A DNA stretch of 61,706 bases from JBDTVS01 sp040007095 (GCA_040007095.1 JBDTVS010000061.1:1-61706), one strand, 5' to 3'. Positions 16,971-26,239 are shown, counted from the stretch's first letter. The notes: generated from the sequence alone by a model not told the origin. A program made the numbers and translations.

Positions 16971-17561
16971 ATGAGGGCGGTTCACGTTGTCGCGCTTGCC
17001 TGGCTCGCGCTCATGCCGACGGGGTGCGCCCGACTCCACGCTCGGGCGGAGCCGATCAGTCCGCCGCTCGAAATCCCCGCGCCGCCCCCGCGGGTCATTA
17101 CGACCACACTGCCGGCGACCGCGACCGCGACCGCCACGACTGAGGCCATTCCTGCTGATCCGCTGCCCGCGGCCCCGGAGCTGCCAGCGGAGGCGGGCCC
17201 GCGGCGTCCTCCCAGGGGCGCACCAGCCGCCCCTGCTGCGCGCCAGGAAAAGCCGCCCGAAGTTCCGGCACCGGTGCCAGCGCGCCCTGCCGCCACAAGC
17301 CCGCCGCCCTCACCCACCCTGCAGACGACGACGAAGGTGGAGGAGGTCGAGCAGCGGGTTCGCGTGACGATCGCTCAGGCGTCCCGCGATCTGGGCCGGA
17401 TCAATTCGCGTGCGCTGAACGCCGAAGCGAAGGCACAATACGACATCGCTAAACGATTTGTGGAGCAGGCCGGGGATGCCTTGAGGGCCAAGAACTTCGT
17501 GTTCGCGGGACAGCTCGCCGACAAGGCTTCGACGCTGGCCACGCTCCTGCTGGCGCAATAG
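16971..17561 (+). CDS. Proline-rich putative lipoprotein
   Basis: A protein of about 196 residues from the ATG at 16971. It begins with MRAVHVVALAWLALMPTGCARL, a signal peptide ending in a plausible lipobox Cys. A long Pro/Ala/Thr-rich linker (about residues 25-115) follows, then a helical C-terminal domain (VEEVEQRVRVTIAQASRDLG, AKAQYDIAKRFVEQAGDALR, KASTLATLLLAQ) of the kind seen in small envelope proteins with one or two helical-hairpin repeats. It is probably anchored in the outer membrane. No specific function recognised. Confidence 0.65.
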   Translation: MRAVHVVALAWLALMPTGCARLHARAEPISPPLEIPAPPPRVITTTLPATATATATTEAIPADPLPAAPELPAEAGPRRPPRGAPAAPAARQEKPPEVPAPVPARPAATSPPPSPTLQTTTKVEEVEQRVRVTIAQASRDLGRINSRALNAEAKAQYDIAKRFVEQAGDALRAKNFVFAGQLADKASTLATLLLAQ

Positions 17562-17642
17562 CGCCACTCTCGAGAAACGACTCATTTTCCGGCCGCCCAC
17601 GTCGAACGCCCTACCTCGCTCTGTCGAAAGATCTGCCTCGCG

Positions 17643-18434
17643 CTACGGACTGCTCCACTGGTCCTTCAGCGCCTGCCATTCGAGACGCAACGCGCTGGTG
17701 CGCGCGGCTTCCTCCGCGGGCGGCGTCCGCTTGGCGCGTTCGGGGATGATGATCTGGTTCACGTAGCGGTCGAGGTCGGCACGCAGCTCGATGGCGCGAG
17801 GGTTTGTGTGAGGCGTCTTGACCCACGCCGCAATCGCCGCGTCCCAGGCACGGTCGAGGTCGCCGACCCCGTGCGCGGCGACGACGAGCCAATACGACGC
17901 CGCCGTCGATCTCGTGTCGCGTTGCGCTTCCTCCTCCATTCGGCGGAGCATTCTCGCGTGAATACCTTCACGGGACGGTCCAGTCGCCGCGTACCGCTCG
18001 AGCGAGTCGGCCCACCAATCGAGCAAGCCGTCGCGACCGCCTCCATCGACCTGCCCTGGCGCGGCCAGCGCGACGTCGAACAGCTCCGCGGCCGCACCGA
18101 ACTGGCCGTCGAAATACAGCGTCTCGCCAAGACCGATAACCAGTTCCACGCCATCGCGGCGGGAGAGCTTGGCCGGATCGACCCGCATCAGTGCCGCGCG
18201 GGCCTCGGTCAGGTCCATCGCGTCGCCGCCGCCGCGGAAGCGTTCGAGATAGGCACGTCCCAGGATCAGACGGGCTTCGTCCGCCGCCGCGACACCCCGT
18301 TGGGCTTCGTCGGCGGCCTTGATCGCCGCGTCGTACTGGTGAAGGTTGTAGAGCTCGCGCGCCCTGGCCACGGCATCCCGTTCAGGTGGCAACCCCCCCA
18401 ACATCAGAGCGAAAAGCACCACTGTCGAACCCAT
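17643..18434 (-). CDS. Exported TPR-like helical repeat protein
   Basis: A 263-residue protein. A short hydrophobic N-terminus (MGSTVVLFALMLGGLP) is likely a signal peptide or anchor. The rest is alpha-helical with TPR-like units: AVARARELYNLHQYDAAIKAADEAQR, ARLILGRAYLERFRGG, GLGETLYFDGQFGAAAELFD and ASYWLVVAAHGVGDLDRAWD. It presumably mediates protein contacts in the periplasm. It is convergent with the lipoprotein gene and divergent from the VWA-domain gene, with which it shares a 148-base upstream region. Confidence 0.6.
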   Translation of the reverse strand: MGSTVVLFALMLGGLPPERDAVARARELYNLHQYDAAIKAADEAQRGVAAADEARLILGRAYLERFRGGGDAMDLTEARAALMRVDPAKLSRRDGVELVIGLGETLYFDGQFGAAAELFDVALAAPGQVDGGGRDGLLDWWADSLERYAATGPSREGIHARMLRRMEEEAQRDTRSTAASYWLVVAAHGVGDLDRAWDAAIAAWVKTPHTNPRAIELRADLDRYVNQIIIPERAKRTPPAEEAARTSALRLEWQALKDQWSSP

Positions 18435-18582
18435 TTTTGGAGACTCCCGAGCCTGTAGTTTTTACGTGGTGCATGCCCACAACTACATGGTACACGCACC
18501 TCGACTGGCCTCAATCCCTATAGTTCGTTGGGGTTACGGCCGAAACGATCATGGCAAGGAACATGAAGTAGTGATCGCCGTG

Positions 18583-19497
18583 ATGACAAAGAACGCCCTC
18601 TTGGTCATACTCGCACTTCTCGCCCCGGCCACAGCGGGGGCACAAGCGGGATTATCGACCCCGCAGCAGCCGTCATTCAAGTCGGGCGTGGAATTGGTGA
18701 CAGTTTTTGCGGTGGTGCGCGACCGCCATGGTCGTCCAATCACGGGCCTCACATCGCGGGACTTCGACGTGATCGACTCCGGGCAGTCCCGTCGGATTAC
18801 CGACTGCCGGGTTGAACAGGGTCCAATCACGGTGGCGATCCTGGCCGACGTCAGCGGCAGCATGGTCGTGTCGGCAAGGCTGGCGGCGGTGCGTGCGACG
18901 GTCAGGCACCTGCTCAGTTGGTTGAACTCCGGCGAAGACGAGCTGGCGCTGTTTGCGTTCGACGATCAGCTGCACGAGCTGCAGACGTTCACCACCAATC
19001 ACAGCGAGGTCGAGACTCGACTGGATGCGCTGCGTTCGTTCGGCAATACCTCGCTCTACGACGCCATCTGGAAAGTGGGTGTAGAGCTGGCGGGCCGGCC
19101 CGGCTCTCGGGGTGCCGTGTTCGTCATCACCGACGGCCAGGACACGAATAGCCGTCTCAGCGCGGCGGAAGCCGCGCGCGTCGTCAGGCTGGTCGACGTG
19201 CCGGTATACATCATCGCCGTGGATCCGTCACTTGATCATGCCGGCGAGCCAATCGCGGACTCGCTGAAGGGTCTTTCACACGCAACGGGCGGGGAATACT
19301 TCACGACCAGCTCGCCCGCGCACACCAGTCTGGCAGTTCGCCAGATTGTCGAAGAGCTCCGCCACCGGTATGTCATTGCTTTCGAGCCGGGCAGCCCGGC
19401 AGGCTGGCATTCGCTCGCCGTCCACGCGACCAACAAGAAGTTGATCGTGCGGGCGAGAAGTGGGTATTTGGCGGGTGCCCACCGCGAGCCTACTTAG
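18583..19497 (+). CDS. Exported VWA-domain protein (VWFA-related Acidobacterial type)
   Basis: A 304-residue protein from the ATG at 18583. The signal peptide is LLVILALLAPATAGAQA. Next comes VELVTVFAVVRDRHGRPITGLTSRDFDVID, the hallmark N-terminal motif of the VWFA-related proteins abundant in Acidobacteria. The VWA domain (about residues 85-280) has a MIDAS motif DVSGSM and the downstream TDGQD. It should bind a divalent cation and a protein partner in the periplasm or at the surface. Its stop is 22 bases before the OmpA-family lipoprotein gene, so the two are likely cotranscribed. Confidence 0.8.
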   Translation: MTKNALLVILALLAPATAGAQAGLSTPQQPSFKSGVELVTVFAVVRDRHGRPITGLTSRDFDVIDSGQSRRITDCRVEQGPITVAILADVSGSMVVSARLAAVRATVRHLLSWLNSGEDELALFAFDDQLHELQTFTTNHSEVETRLDALRSFGNTSLYDAIWKVGVELAGRPGSRGAVFVITDGQDTNSRLSAAEAARVVRLVDVPVYIIAVDPSLDHAGEPIADSLKGLSHATGGEYFTTSSPAHTSLAVRQIVEELRHRYVIAFEPGSPAGWHSLAVHATNKKLIVRARSGYLAGAHREPT

Positions 19498-19519
19498 TCT
19501 CTATAGGGAGGAACCTGTT

Positions 19520-20236
19520 ATGCGTAACTCTAGTACTGTGCTGATTGCTCTCGTCATGGCGGCCGGCTTGCCGGCCTGTGCGACCAAAGGCTACGTCCAA
19601 CGCAACGTGAAGACCGTCGACGACAAGGTCGAAACGCTGTCTGGCTCCTTGGAAGAGACCCAGGCTCGAACGAAGAAAAACGAAGAGGCGATCGGCCAGG
19701 TCGACCAGCGCGCCACCGCCGGCATCAACGAGGCGAAAACGTCGGCGACCACGGCCAACACGGCAGCCACGCGCGCACAGCAGGCGGCGGGCGAGGCCAA
19801 CAACACAGCCACGACGGCAGCAGGCGCCGCAGCGGCTGCTGACGCCCACGCGGGCGAGGTCGACAAGAACGTCAAGCGGCTCGTCTTCACCGTCGTGCTG
19901 AGCGACGATGAGGGCAACTTCAAGTCGGGCGATAACAAGCTGCCCGAAGAGGCCAAAGCCAAGATCGACGCGCTGGTGACCCAGCTCAAGGCCGATCCCA
20001 AGGGCGCGTTCTTCGAGATCGAAGGCCACACCGACTCGCTGGGGCCAAAGGAATTCAACGAGAAGCTCGGCCTCGAGCGTGCCGAGGCGGTCAAGCGCTA
20101 TCTCTACGAGAATCACCAGATCCCGCTGCACAAGATGAGCGTCATCAGCTACGGACCGGAACGTCCGGCCGCTCCGAACAAGGACAGGAAGGGCCGCGCG
20201 CAGAATCGTCGCGTCGTGATCAAGGTCCTGGTCTAA
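19520..20236 (+). CDS. OmpA-family peptidoglycan-binding lipoprotein with coiled coil
   Basis: A 238-residue protein with AGGGAGG upstream of its ATG. It starts with a lipoprotein signal (VMAAGLPACATKG). An Ala/Thr-rich heptad region follows (about residues 28-125, with KVETLSGSLEETQARTKKNEEAIGQVDQRA), like the Lpp-type or YiaD-type stalk. The C-terminal OmpA domain contains FEIEGHTDSLGPKEFNEKLGLERAEAVKRYL and SYGPERP...RKGRAQNRRVVIKVLV, whose Asp and Arg positions bind diaminopimelate of peptidoglycan. It tethers outer membrane to cell wall. Cotranscription with the VWA gene is likely; a strong hairpin lies 68 bases after the stop. Confidence 0.88.
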   Translation: MRNSSTVLIALVMAAGLPACATKGYVQRNVKTVDDKVETLSGSLEETQARTKKNEEAIGQVDQRATAGINEAKTSATTANTAATRAQQAAGEANNTATTAAGAAAAADAHAGEVDKNVKRLVFTVVLSDDEGNFKSGDNKLPEEAKAKIDALVTQLKADPKGAFFEIEGHTDSLGPKEFNEKLGLERAEAVKRYLYENHQIPLHKMSVISYGPERPAAPNKDRKGRAQNRRVVIKVLV

Positions 20237-20304
20237 GCACGCAAGGCTTGTAAGGCTAGGCACAGCCGCCCCCGCCAGGGCAGGCTGATGCCGGCCCGCA
20301 AGAG

Positions 20305-20337
20305 GGTCGGAAGCGCTCACAGCGAGCGCTTCCGACC
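20305..20337. terminator. Perfect 14-base stem hairpin after the OmpA-family gene
   Basis: GGTCGGAAGCGCTC and its exact complement enclose the five-base loop ACAGC, 68 bases after the OmpA-family stop codon. The hairpin is very stable, but no T-run follows it, so it is either a Rho-independent terminator lacking the usual tail or an mRNA 3' stabiliser. Confidence 0.6.
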
Positions 20338-20902
20338 ATCGTTCACCTCGGGTCATCCTTCCCCCCTCTCCGCCCCGGTTCACCAATCCACACATTCTTC
20401 TCACGACCTTCTCACGCCGCCCCGCGTGGCGGCATCGCGATGCCGCCGCGTGATCGAATGTGGACAGCGCCGCCCTCCTTCGAGATCACATCGCGCCGCT
20501 CGTCCTTCGACAATCGCCGACCAATGCCTGCTGGGCTCCAAAACAACGTCAACATCGGGAGAAGGTTCGGCGGGTTCATTACATCTCCCACATGGGCTGG
20601 TATCGGCGTTGCGACATACGGTGCTCGTGACCGCCGCCGCGACCACTCCTCGTGAGCAGCAACTTGTGACAGCTGTTCTGTGCGTGACGCGTGATTGGGG
20701 TCGCGAGCCGTGACGAGGTGTTTACCGCCACTGAATGCGCAGAGCGCGACGTTTTTCGCGACACCTGGATCGCGGTCGGCGATCGATGGAAGGTGAAAGC
20801 GCGACAGCAAACCGGTCCGACGAAGGTGCTGGTGGACAAACCGGAGTACGAACCATAGCGGTGTGGAACATCCACCGGTCGGATTGCGTGAGAGGGTGAC
20901 GT
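20338..20902. other. Long intergenic region without a credible gene
   Basis: This 565-base stretch has no ORF with convincing codon pattern or homology. It contains a perfect 20-base palindrome at 20428-20447 (GGCGGCATCGCGATGCCGCC), a possible operator or replication/recombination-type site of unknown role. The promoter of the RND adaptor gene presumably lies near its right end. Confidence 0.5.
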
Positions 20903-22201
20903 ATGCGGATGCGGCGTTCCATATGGCTCGGCGTGGGTCTGATGGCGGTCGTCGGCGGGTCGGCGACCGTCTGGGCCCTGCACACGGTGTCGGAGGTGCG
21001 CGTGACGACCGCGCCGGTGACGGCGGGGCCGATCACTCGTCGAGTGGCGGCGACCGGTACCCTGCAGGCCGTGACCACGGTCGAGCTCGGCGTGCAGGTT
21101 TCCGGAATCGTGCAGTCTCTCTCCGCCGATTTCAACTCGTTCGTCCATGCGGGACAGGTCGTGGCCAGACTCGACCCCTCGTTGTACGACGCCCAGCTGC
21201 GCGAAGCCCAGGCCGCCCAGGCCCAGGCGCAGGCCGCGCTGGCACGAGCTGAGGCCGACGTGTTCGGCTTTCAGACCGCGCGTGACGACGCGCAAGTGAA
21301 GCTCACACGCGCCGAATCGCTGGCCGGAAACCAGCTGATCACTCAATCCGATCTGGACGCGGCTCGCATCGCCCTCGACGAGGCTCGCGCCGACCTCGCG
21401 TCGGGTCAGGCCGGTGTGGTGGAGGTCACGGCCGCGATCGCACAAGCCAAAGCCGCCGTCGATCAGGCGGCCGTGAATCTCGACCACACGATCATCCGAT
21501 CACCGATTGACGGCATCGTGATCGATCGAACCGTCGACGTGGGACAGACGCTCGCGGCCTCGGTGGAGTCGCCGGTGTTGTTTCGGATCGCCGCGAGTCT
21601 CACGGGGATGCAGGTCCAGGTGAACGTCGACGAATCCGACGTCGGAGGCATGATGCCCGGCGATGCCGTAAGCTTCGAGGTCGAGTCGTACCCGAACGAG
21701 ACGTTCCACGGCACGCTGTCGCAGGTACGACTGCAGCCGATCGCCCAACTGACCACGCCGGCCACCACGGTTCCCACGTCCACCTCTCCTGGCGTGACGA
21801 CTCAGGTCGCGACGCTCGTCAGCTATATCGCGATTGTGGACGTCCAGAATGCCGATGAGCGTTTGCGGCCCGGCATGACCGCCGAAGTCCTGCTGCCAGG
21901 CTCGCGGCGGGAACAGGCGGTCCGGATTCCCAACAGCGCCCTGTCGTTTCGTCCGCCCGCCGAAGCCCTGGGCGCACTCGGCGCCACCACCGCTGCGGCA
22001 TCGCCCTCGTCAGGCGCGACACAGGCCGCAGGCGACCCCAGCGTGCGTCAGGTGTGGGAGTACGACGGGAAACAGTTCACGTCGATTCCCGTCGCGACGG
22101 GCCTGGCCGACGAAGGCTGGACGGAGCTCGTAAGCGGCGCCGTGCGGGCCGGCGATGCGCTCGTGACCAGCGCCGCGCTGCAACGTCATCATCGGCTGTA
22201 G
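20903..22201 (+). CDS. RND/MacA-type periplasmic adaptor protein (HlyD family)
   Basis: A 432-residue protein with an N-terminal membrane anchor (MRMRRSIWLGVGLMAVVGGSA). The lipoyl/barrel-sandwich half motif is GVQVSGIVQSLSADFNSFVHAGQVVARLDPSLYDAQLREAQAA, with a long alpha-helical hairpin (about residues 95-195) and the second half HTIIRSPIDGIVIDRTVDVGQTL. Beta-barrel and membrane-proximal domains follow. Adaptors of this kind bridge an inner membrane transporter (often MacB ABC or RND) and an outer membrane channel. No such partner gene is next to it: the next gene is a radical SAM enzyme, so it may be an orphan or work with distant components. Confidence 0.85.
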   Translation: MRMRRSIWLGVGLMAVVGGSATVWALHTVSEVRVTTAPVTAGPITRRVAATGTLQAVTTVELGVQVSGIVQSLSADFNSFVHAGQVVARLDPSLYDAQLREAQAAQAQAQAALARAEADVFGFQTARDDAQVKLTRAESLAGNQLITQSDLDAARIALDEARADLASGQAGVVEVTAAIAQAKAAVDQAAVNLDHTIIRSPIDGIVIDRTVDVGQTLAASVESPVLFRIAASLTGMQVQVNVDESDVGGMMPGDAVSFEVESYPNETFHGTLSQVRLQPIAQLTTPATTVPTSTSPGVTTQVATLVSYIAIVDVQNADERLRPGMTAEVLLPGSRREQAVRIPNSALSFRPPAEALGALGATTAAASPSSGATQAAGDPSVRQVWEYDGKQFTSIPVATGLADEGWTELVSGAVRAGDALVTSAALQRHHRL

Positions 22202-22341
22202 CAACCGTCTGCAAATTCGTTTGTCGGGCTCTGGCCAGTGCGCTATTCTCAGGTTTTGGGCGTGGCGCTTCGCGAGATCCGACCGGCTTCCCGCAAGGCG
22301 TCCGATGCACAGACGACTGCCCTTGTCAGTGAGAGGCCGCC

Positions 22342-23916
22342 ATGAACGTGCTCCTGCTCTCGATGCCGGATTCCTTCGAACACATGCCGGTGGTGGCGAT
22401 CCGGATGCCGAACGGCGCGCTCTCTTCCCTGGCTGGCAACGTCGATGCGCACCACCATGTCGCGATCGCCGATCTGATCCTGGTGCAATCCCAGGTCAAG
22501 GGAACGATCGAACGCCTGCTCCAGGAACACCGCCCCGATGTGGTGGGCATGTCCGTGATGACTTTCCAACGCCCGACCGCGCTGCGCATCGCACGCCTGA
22601 TCCGGACGCTTCGTCCCGAGGCCCGAATCGTGGTGGGCGGCTACGATCCGAGCCTGGCGCCCGAGGCGTACGAAGCGTGCGACGAGATCGACTGCGTGGT
22701 TCGAGGGGAAGGCGAACAGACGTTCTGCGAGCTGCTGCGAGCCTGGGAACACGGCGACGGACTCTCGGGCGTGACGGGACTTTCCTACCGAACGCCTGAG
22801 GGCTTTGTCCACAACGTGGACCGCCCAGTCGCCCGACTCGCCTCGAACCCGCTCCGGCTCCCGAATCGCGGCGCCCGCGTCCTGTCGGGATATACGCTGC
22901 TCGGTCGGCAGATCGACGTGGTGGAAACCTCCAGAGGATGCACCTACGACTGCAGCTTCTGCTCGATTATCGAGATGCGCGGCCGCAACTTCCATCCCTA
23001 TCCGGTTGACCGCGTCCTGGCTGACATCGCCGACGCGCGGCGCCATGGCGCGCGGGCGATCTTTCTGGTCGACGACAACATCACGCTCAACGTCCGGCGG
23101 TTCGAGACGCTCTGCCGTGCGATCGTCGAGAACGGCTTCAACGATCTCGAGTATTTCGTCCAGGCCATGACCGCGCCGCTTGCGGAGCATGGCGCCACGC
23201 TCGCGCCGCTGATGCGCCAGGCGGGATTCCGCTACGTGTTCCTCGGCATCGAAAACGTGCTGGAAGACGACCTGACGTTTCTCAAGGCCGGCGCCAAGAA
23301 CACGCACCGCGAGCACGGTCGCTCCGAGGGCAACGCCACGATCAGCGCAATCGCGCATCTGCACCGTCACGGGCTGTTCGTCGTCGGGGGTCTCATCGTC
23401 GGCAACCCTGACGATACGAGAAAGTCGATCGACGCGAATCTGACCTTTGCCAGGCACTACATCGACTGGCCCTACATCCAGCATCCGACGCCGTATCCGC
23501 GCACGCCGATGACCCGCGAATTTCGCGAACGCGGCCTGATTGTGGACGAAGAGGTCGGCCATTACGACGGCACGACCGCGGTCGTGCGCACCGAGCACCT
23601 CTCGGCGCTGGAGACCGAGTTCCTGCGGTGGCAGGCCGAGCGATGGATCAAAATGCGACACTTCCCTGCCGCGTTCATCCACAGTCCCGCGTTCGTCCTT
23701 CGCCACGGGCTGAAGATGCTGGCGCACACGTTCGCTGGTTCGAGCCTTCGGTCGCTCGTCGGCCTGGAGCGTGAGGACGTCGTGTTCGAGAGGTACCGAG
23801 AGTCTCGGCGGCGGGAACGCGAGTACCTGCCCGCCGATGCAACGAATGAGAGCGGCCGTACGCAGCGGGGACCCGGCGGATTGTCCGCGTCGCCGGAGTC
23901 TGTTCATGCCGCGTAG
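22342..23916 (+). CDS. B12-binding-domain radical SAM enzyme
   Basis: A 524-residue protein. The N-terminal B12-binding-like Rossmann part (residues 1-150) has the sequence LQEHRPDVVGMSVMTFQRPTALRIARLIRTLRPEARIVVGGY. The radical SAM domain follows with SRGCTYDCSFCSIIEMRGRNF, the CxxxCxxC cluster that ligates the catalytic 4Fe-4S. The layout (cobalamin-binding then radical SAM, DNxT-type motif VDDNITLN) is shared with HpnJ/HpnR-like and other class B methyltransferases, but the substrate cannot be assigned. It stands alone before the eCIS regulatory region. Confidence 0.8.
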   Translation: MNVLLLSMPDSFEHMPVVAIRMPNGALSSLAGNVDAHHHVAIADLILVQSQVKGTIERLLQEHRPDVVGMSVMTFQRPTALRIARLIRTLRPEARIVVGGYDPSLAPEAYEACDEIDCVVRGEGEQTFCELLRAWEHGDGLSGVTGLSYRTPEGFVHNVDRPVARLASNPLRLPNRGARVLSGYTLLGRQIDVVETSRGCTYDCSFCSIIEMRGRNFHPYPVDRVLADIADARRHGARAIFLVDDNITLNVRRFETLCRAIVENGFNDLEYFVQAMTAPLAEHGATLAPLMRQAGFRYVFLGIENVLEDDLTFLKAGAKNTHREHGRSEGNATISAIAHLHRHGLFVVGGLIVGNPDDTRKSIDANLTFARHYIDWPYIQHPTPYPRTPMTREFRERGLIVDEEVGHYDGTTAVVRTEHLSALETEFLRWQAERWIKMRHFPAAFIHSPAFVLRHGLKMLAHTFAGSSLRSLVGLEREDVVFERYRESRRREREYLPADATNESGRTQRGPGGLSASPESVHAA

Positions 23917-24161
23917 CAGCCCGTGACAATTGTTTGTAAACGGTTCTGATTCCCCTTGATTCGTCGTGGATTGCCACGTAGCATCCGCACGCGTCTCACT
24001 CTCGCACCCGTTTCAGCCGCGTCGCGGCGTTACCGGCGCACAGTGCGTCAACGTTGGCCGCCTGGCGGACCCGGCCAGGCTGGTGTTGTCGCCGTCTACA
24101 TCTTCTGCGGCTCGCGCTTCTTCGTGTCGGGCGGTGCCATGGAGCGGCGCGTGATGTGGAC

Positions 24162-24229
24162 ATCAAGAAACCGATATCAAGAAGCCGGTATCAAGAACGG
24201 TGTCAAGAAATGGATATCGGGAAACGAGT
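24162..24229. repeat. Tandem 13-14-base iterons upstream of the eCIS regulator
   Basis: Five adjacent units of the type ATCAAGAAACCGAT, ATCAAGAAGCCGGT, ATCAAGAACGGTG, TCAAGAAATGGAT and the weaker ATCGGGAAACGAGT run head to tail. They lie 122-189 bases upstream of the start of the sigma-54 activator gene. The arrangement resembles a cluster of regulator-binding sites. The rest of the 434-base gap (23917-24350) shows no gene. Confidence 0.7.
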
Positions 24230-24350
24230 CCGAACGTGAGCAGGCCTTGAGCGCGCGCCCTGTTCCGCCTGGCGGGTCGCAGCGTTGGTACTGGTCAGGA
24301 CGACAGCCGATTGGCATCGGTTTTCTCACAGCGCCCAGAAGGGACGGCGT

Positions 24351-25682
24351 ATGCGACGCTCCTGTGTGCTCCTCGTCGACGCTTGCGGATCAAATCCCTG
24401 CGAACACTTCGAGGCCGTACGCCGCTGGCTGAGCGTCTCTCTCCCGCACACGCGGTGTGTCCGCGACCCGCGACTTCGACTCGAGGCTTCGGAGAGCGAG
24501 CGGCCGGACGTCGTCGTTTTGCACATCCCTGAGGCATCGATGGCGGAGGCCGTTCAGGCGAAGGTCGCGCGCGCATTTCCGCAGGCGGTGTCGCTGATCG
24601 CGGCTCATGGGAAGCGCCAGGGTGCGCCGGCGTGCATCTCGGAAGCCCTCGTCGACGCGCTGCACCGCGAGCTTCCGGAACTCGGCGCTCGGCAGCCGTT
24701 CCAGGTCCTGCCCGGCGTGGTCGGCTGCTCGACGTCGGTGTGCGAGGCGGCCGAGCAGGTCAAGCTGATGGCAGGCTCCGAGGCGGTCTGCCTCCTGCAA
24801 GGCGAGACCGGCACCGGGAAGGAGCTGTTCGCCCGGGCGATTCACTATCTCGGGGAGCGGAAACACCGGCCCTTCGTCCCGGTCAACTGTGGCGCGATTC
24901 AAGACTCGCTGTTTGAGAACGAGTTGTTCGGGCACGTCCGCGGCGCCTTCACCGACGCGCGCAACGAACGGCAGGGTCTCCTGGCCCACGCAGAGAGCGG
25001 CACCATCTTTCTCGATGAAGTGGACTGCCTGAGCGCGTCCGCGCAGGTCAAGCTGCTCCGAGTCTTGCAAGAGCGCGAGTACCGGCCCGTCGGGTCGACG
25101 CACAGCCTCAAGGCCGACGTGCGAATCATCGCCGCCACCAATACAGACCTTCGTCGCCGTGTGCAGCAGCAGGTGTTCCGTGAAGACTTGTTCCACCGGT
25201 TGAACGTACTCCGGCTGTTCATCCCGCCGTTGCGCGAACGCCACGCGGACCATGCCTTGCTGGTGCGGACCTTCTTGCGCGACTTTGCGAGACGCTACAA
25301 GCGCGACACGCCCGCGTTGACCGACGACGCCTATCTCGCCGTGGAACAGTACGACTGGCCGGGCAACGTCCGCGAGATGCAGGCCGTGCTGGAGCGGGCC
25401 GTGCTCCTGGCGCGCGGCGGCATCATTACCGCCGCCGACCTCGAGCTCCCGTGCGGTCCGGTGCCGGACCAGGTGGCCGGGGGCATGAAGCGCGCGAAGG
25501 CTCGCGCCATCCAGCGGTTCGAGCGCGGATACCTGCAGGAGCTTCTCTCGCGCTGCGCGGGCAACATCAGCCTCGCCGCGCGCATCGCGTGCAAGGAGCG
25601 GCGCAGCTTTCAGCGCCTGCTCAGGAAACACAACTTGACCGGCGCGGAATTTCGCGCGCTGCCGCCCACCGCCATCGGCTGA
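24351..25682 (+). CDS. Sigma-54-dependent activator with pseudo-receiver, likely eCIS regulator
   Basis: A 443-residue protein from the ATG at 24351. The N-terminal ~90 residues have receiver-like hydrophobic strands (PDVVVLHIPEAS) but no Asp at the phosphorylation position and no acidic triad, so it is a pseudo-receiver. The AAA+ domain is complete: Walker A GETGTGKE, the loop ELFGHVRGAFTDAR in which the usual GAFTGA is GAFTDA (a known variant), and Walker B GTIFLDEV. The C-terminus has a Fis-type helix-turn-helix (GNISLAARIACKERRSFQRLLRK). It lies 558 bases upstream of a well-formed sigma-54 promoter that starts the eCIS operon, so it is the probable dedicated activator. Confidence 0.85.
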   Translation: MRRSCVLLVDACGSNPCEHFEAVRRWLSVSLPHTRCVRDPRLRLEASESERPDVVVLHIPEASMAEAVQAKVARAFPQAVSLIAAHGKRQGAPACISEALVDALHRELPELGARQPFQVLPGVVGCSTSVCEAAEQVKLMAGSEAVCLLQGETGTGKELFARAIHYLGERKHRPFVPVNCGAIQDSLFENELFGHVRGAFTDARNERQGLLAHAESGTIFLDEVDCLSASAQVKLLRVLQEREYRPVGSTHSLKADVRIIAATNTDLRRRVQQQVFREDLFHRLNVLRLFIPPLRERHADHALLVRTFLRDFARRYKRDTPALTDDAYLAVEQYDWPGNVREMQAVLERAVLLARGGIITAADLELPCGPVPDQVAGGMKRAKARAIQRFERGYLQELLSRCAGNISLAARIACKERRSFQRLLRKHNLTGAEFRALPPTAIG

Positions 25683-25710
25683 TCGCCCGCCGTCTAGACG
25701 CGATCGTAAA

Positions 25711-25796
25711 TAGTGTACGGCTCTGGCCAAGGCCTTAGCCGGACTACCACGGTCCGCCTGAAGCCTGCCTGAAGCCTGCCTGAAGCCGGACGCTAC
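25711..25796. repeat. TGTCCGGC/GGCGGACA palindromic repeat, expanded copy
   Basis: This is a member of the short palindromic family also found at 30286-30338 and 43771-43825 (TAGTGT.CGGCT...GCCGGAC...GGTCCGCCTGAAG). Here it is enlarged by an 11-base tandem repeat, CCTGAAGCCTG, present twice plus a partial third unit from 25757 to about 25787. It lies between the activator gene and the eCIS promoter. Confidence 0.7.
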
Positions 25797-25862
25797 GTAC
25801 AACTGGAACACGCTGTAGTCCGGACACCACGTACGACGCGACGCGGAATACGCGTGTGCAGA

Positions 25863-26028
25863 CTAGTGTCCTGCGTCCGACGCTTTAGGACGTCTTCCGG
25901 GCGGGGCATCCCGCCTGGCGGCGTTGCTCCTCCCTCAGATACTCCCGGTATCCTCGGTCGTCGCGCCTTGCCATGCGGGCGCCGCGCGCCGGAAGCCGTG
26001 TACTAAATCGTCGAACGCAGGACACTAG
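25863..26028. repeat. Core-and-arm inverted-repeat element, copy D (arm type 1)
   Basis: A 166-base element with 26-base ends matching at about 24 positions (outermost CTAGTGTCCTGCGT and its exact complement at 26015-26028). The shared core is GGCGGCGTTGCTCCTCCC, GTCGTCGCGCCTTGCC. The left 43 bases are identical to the left of copy G at 61595. It lies 211 bases upstream of the sigma-54 promoter, between regulator and operon. Confidence 0.9.
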
Positions 26029-26239
26029 CCGGGATGGGTGCGGCGATTGATCCGCACCCTGCGGCAAACCAACGTCCGCTATGCGGCGATTCATCAAGAT
26101 GCCTGTCGCCAAGATCCGTGCAGCGGCGCCCGTCCCACGCCACGACCCGCAGCCTCGCGGCACGGCGAGCACTGCGGCTCGATTGCCGCATCGGCCGCCC
26201 GGCACCCTGCTGAACGCCAGCGATCAACGCGCGTTGACC

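Noticed and set aside
20412..20810. Minus-strand ORF in the gap before the RND adaptor
   Set aside because: No ribosome binding site, low-quality composition and no domain; overlapping ORFs of equal quality exist on the plus strand.
22202..22341. Sigma-54 promoter before the radical SAM gene
   Set aside because: TCTGGCCAGTGCGCTATTC has a GG box, but the -12 GC and TT are not at the right spacing.
24162..24229. CRISPR array
   Set aside because: The units adjoin each other without unique spacers of 25-40 bases and no cas gene is present.
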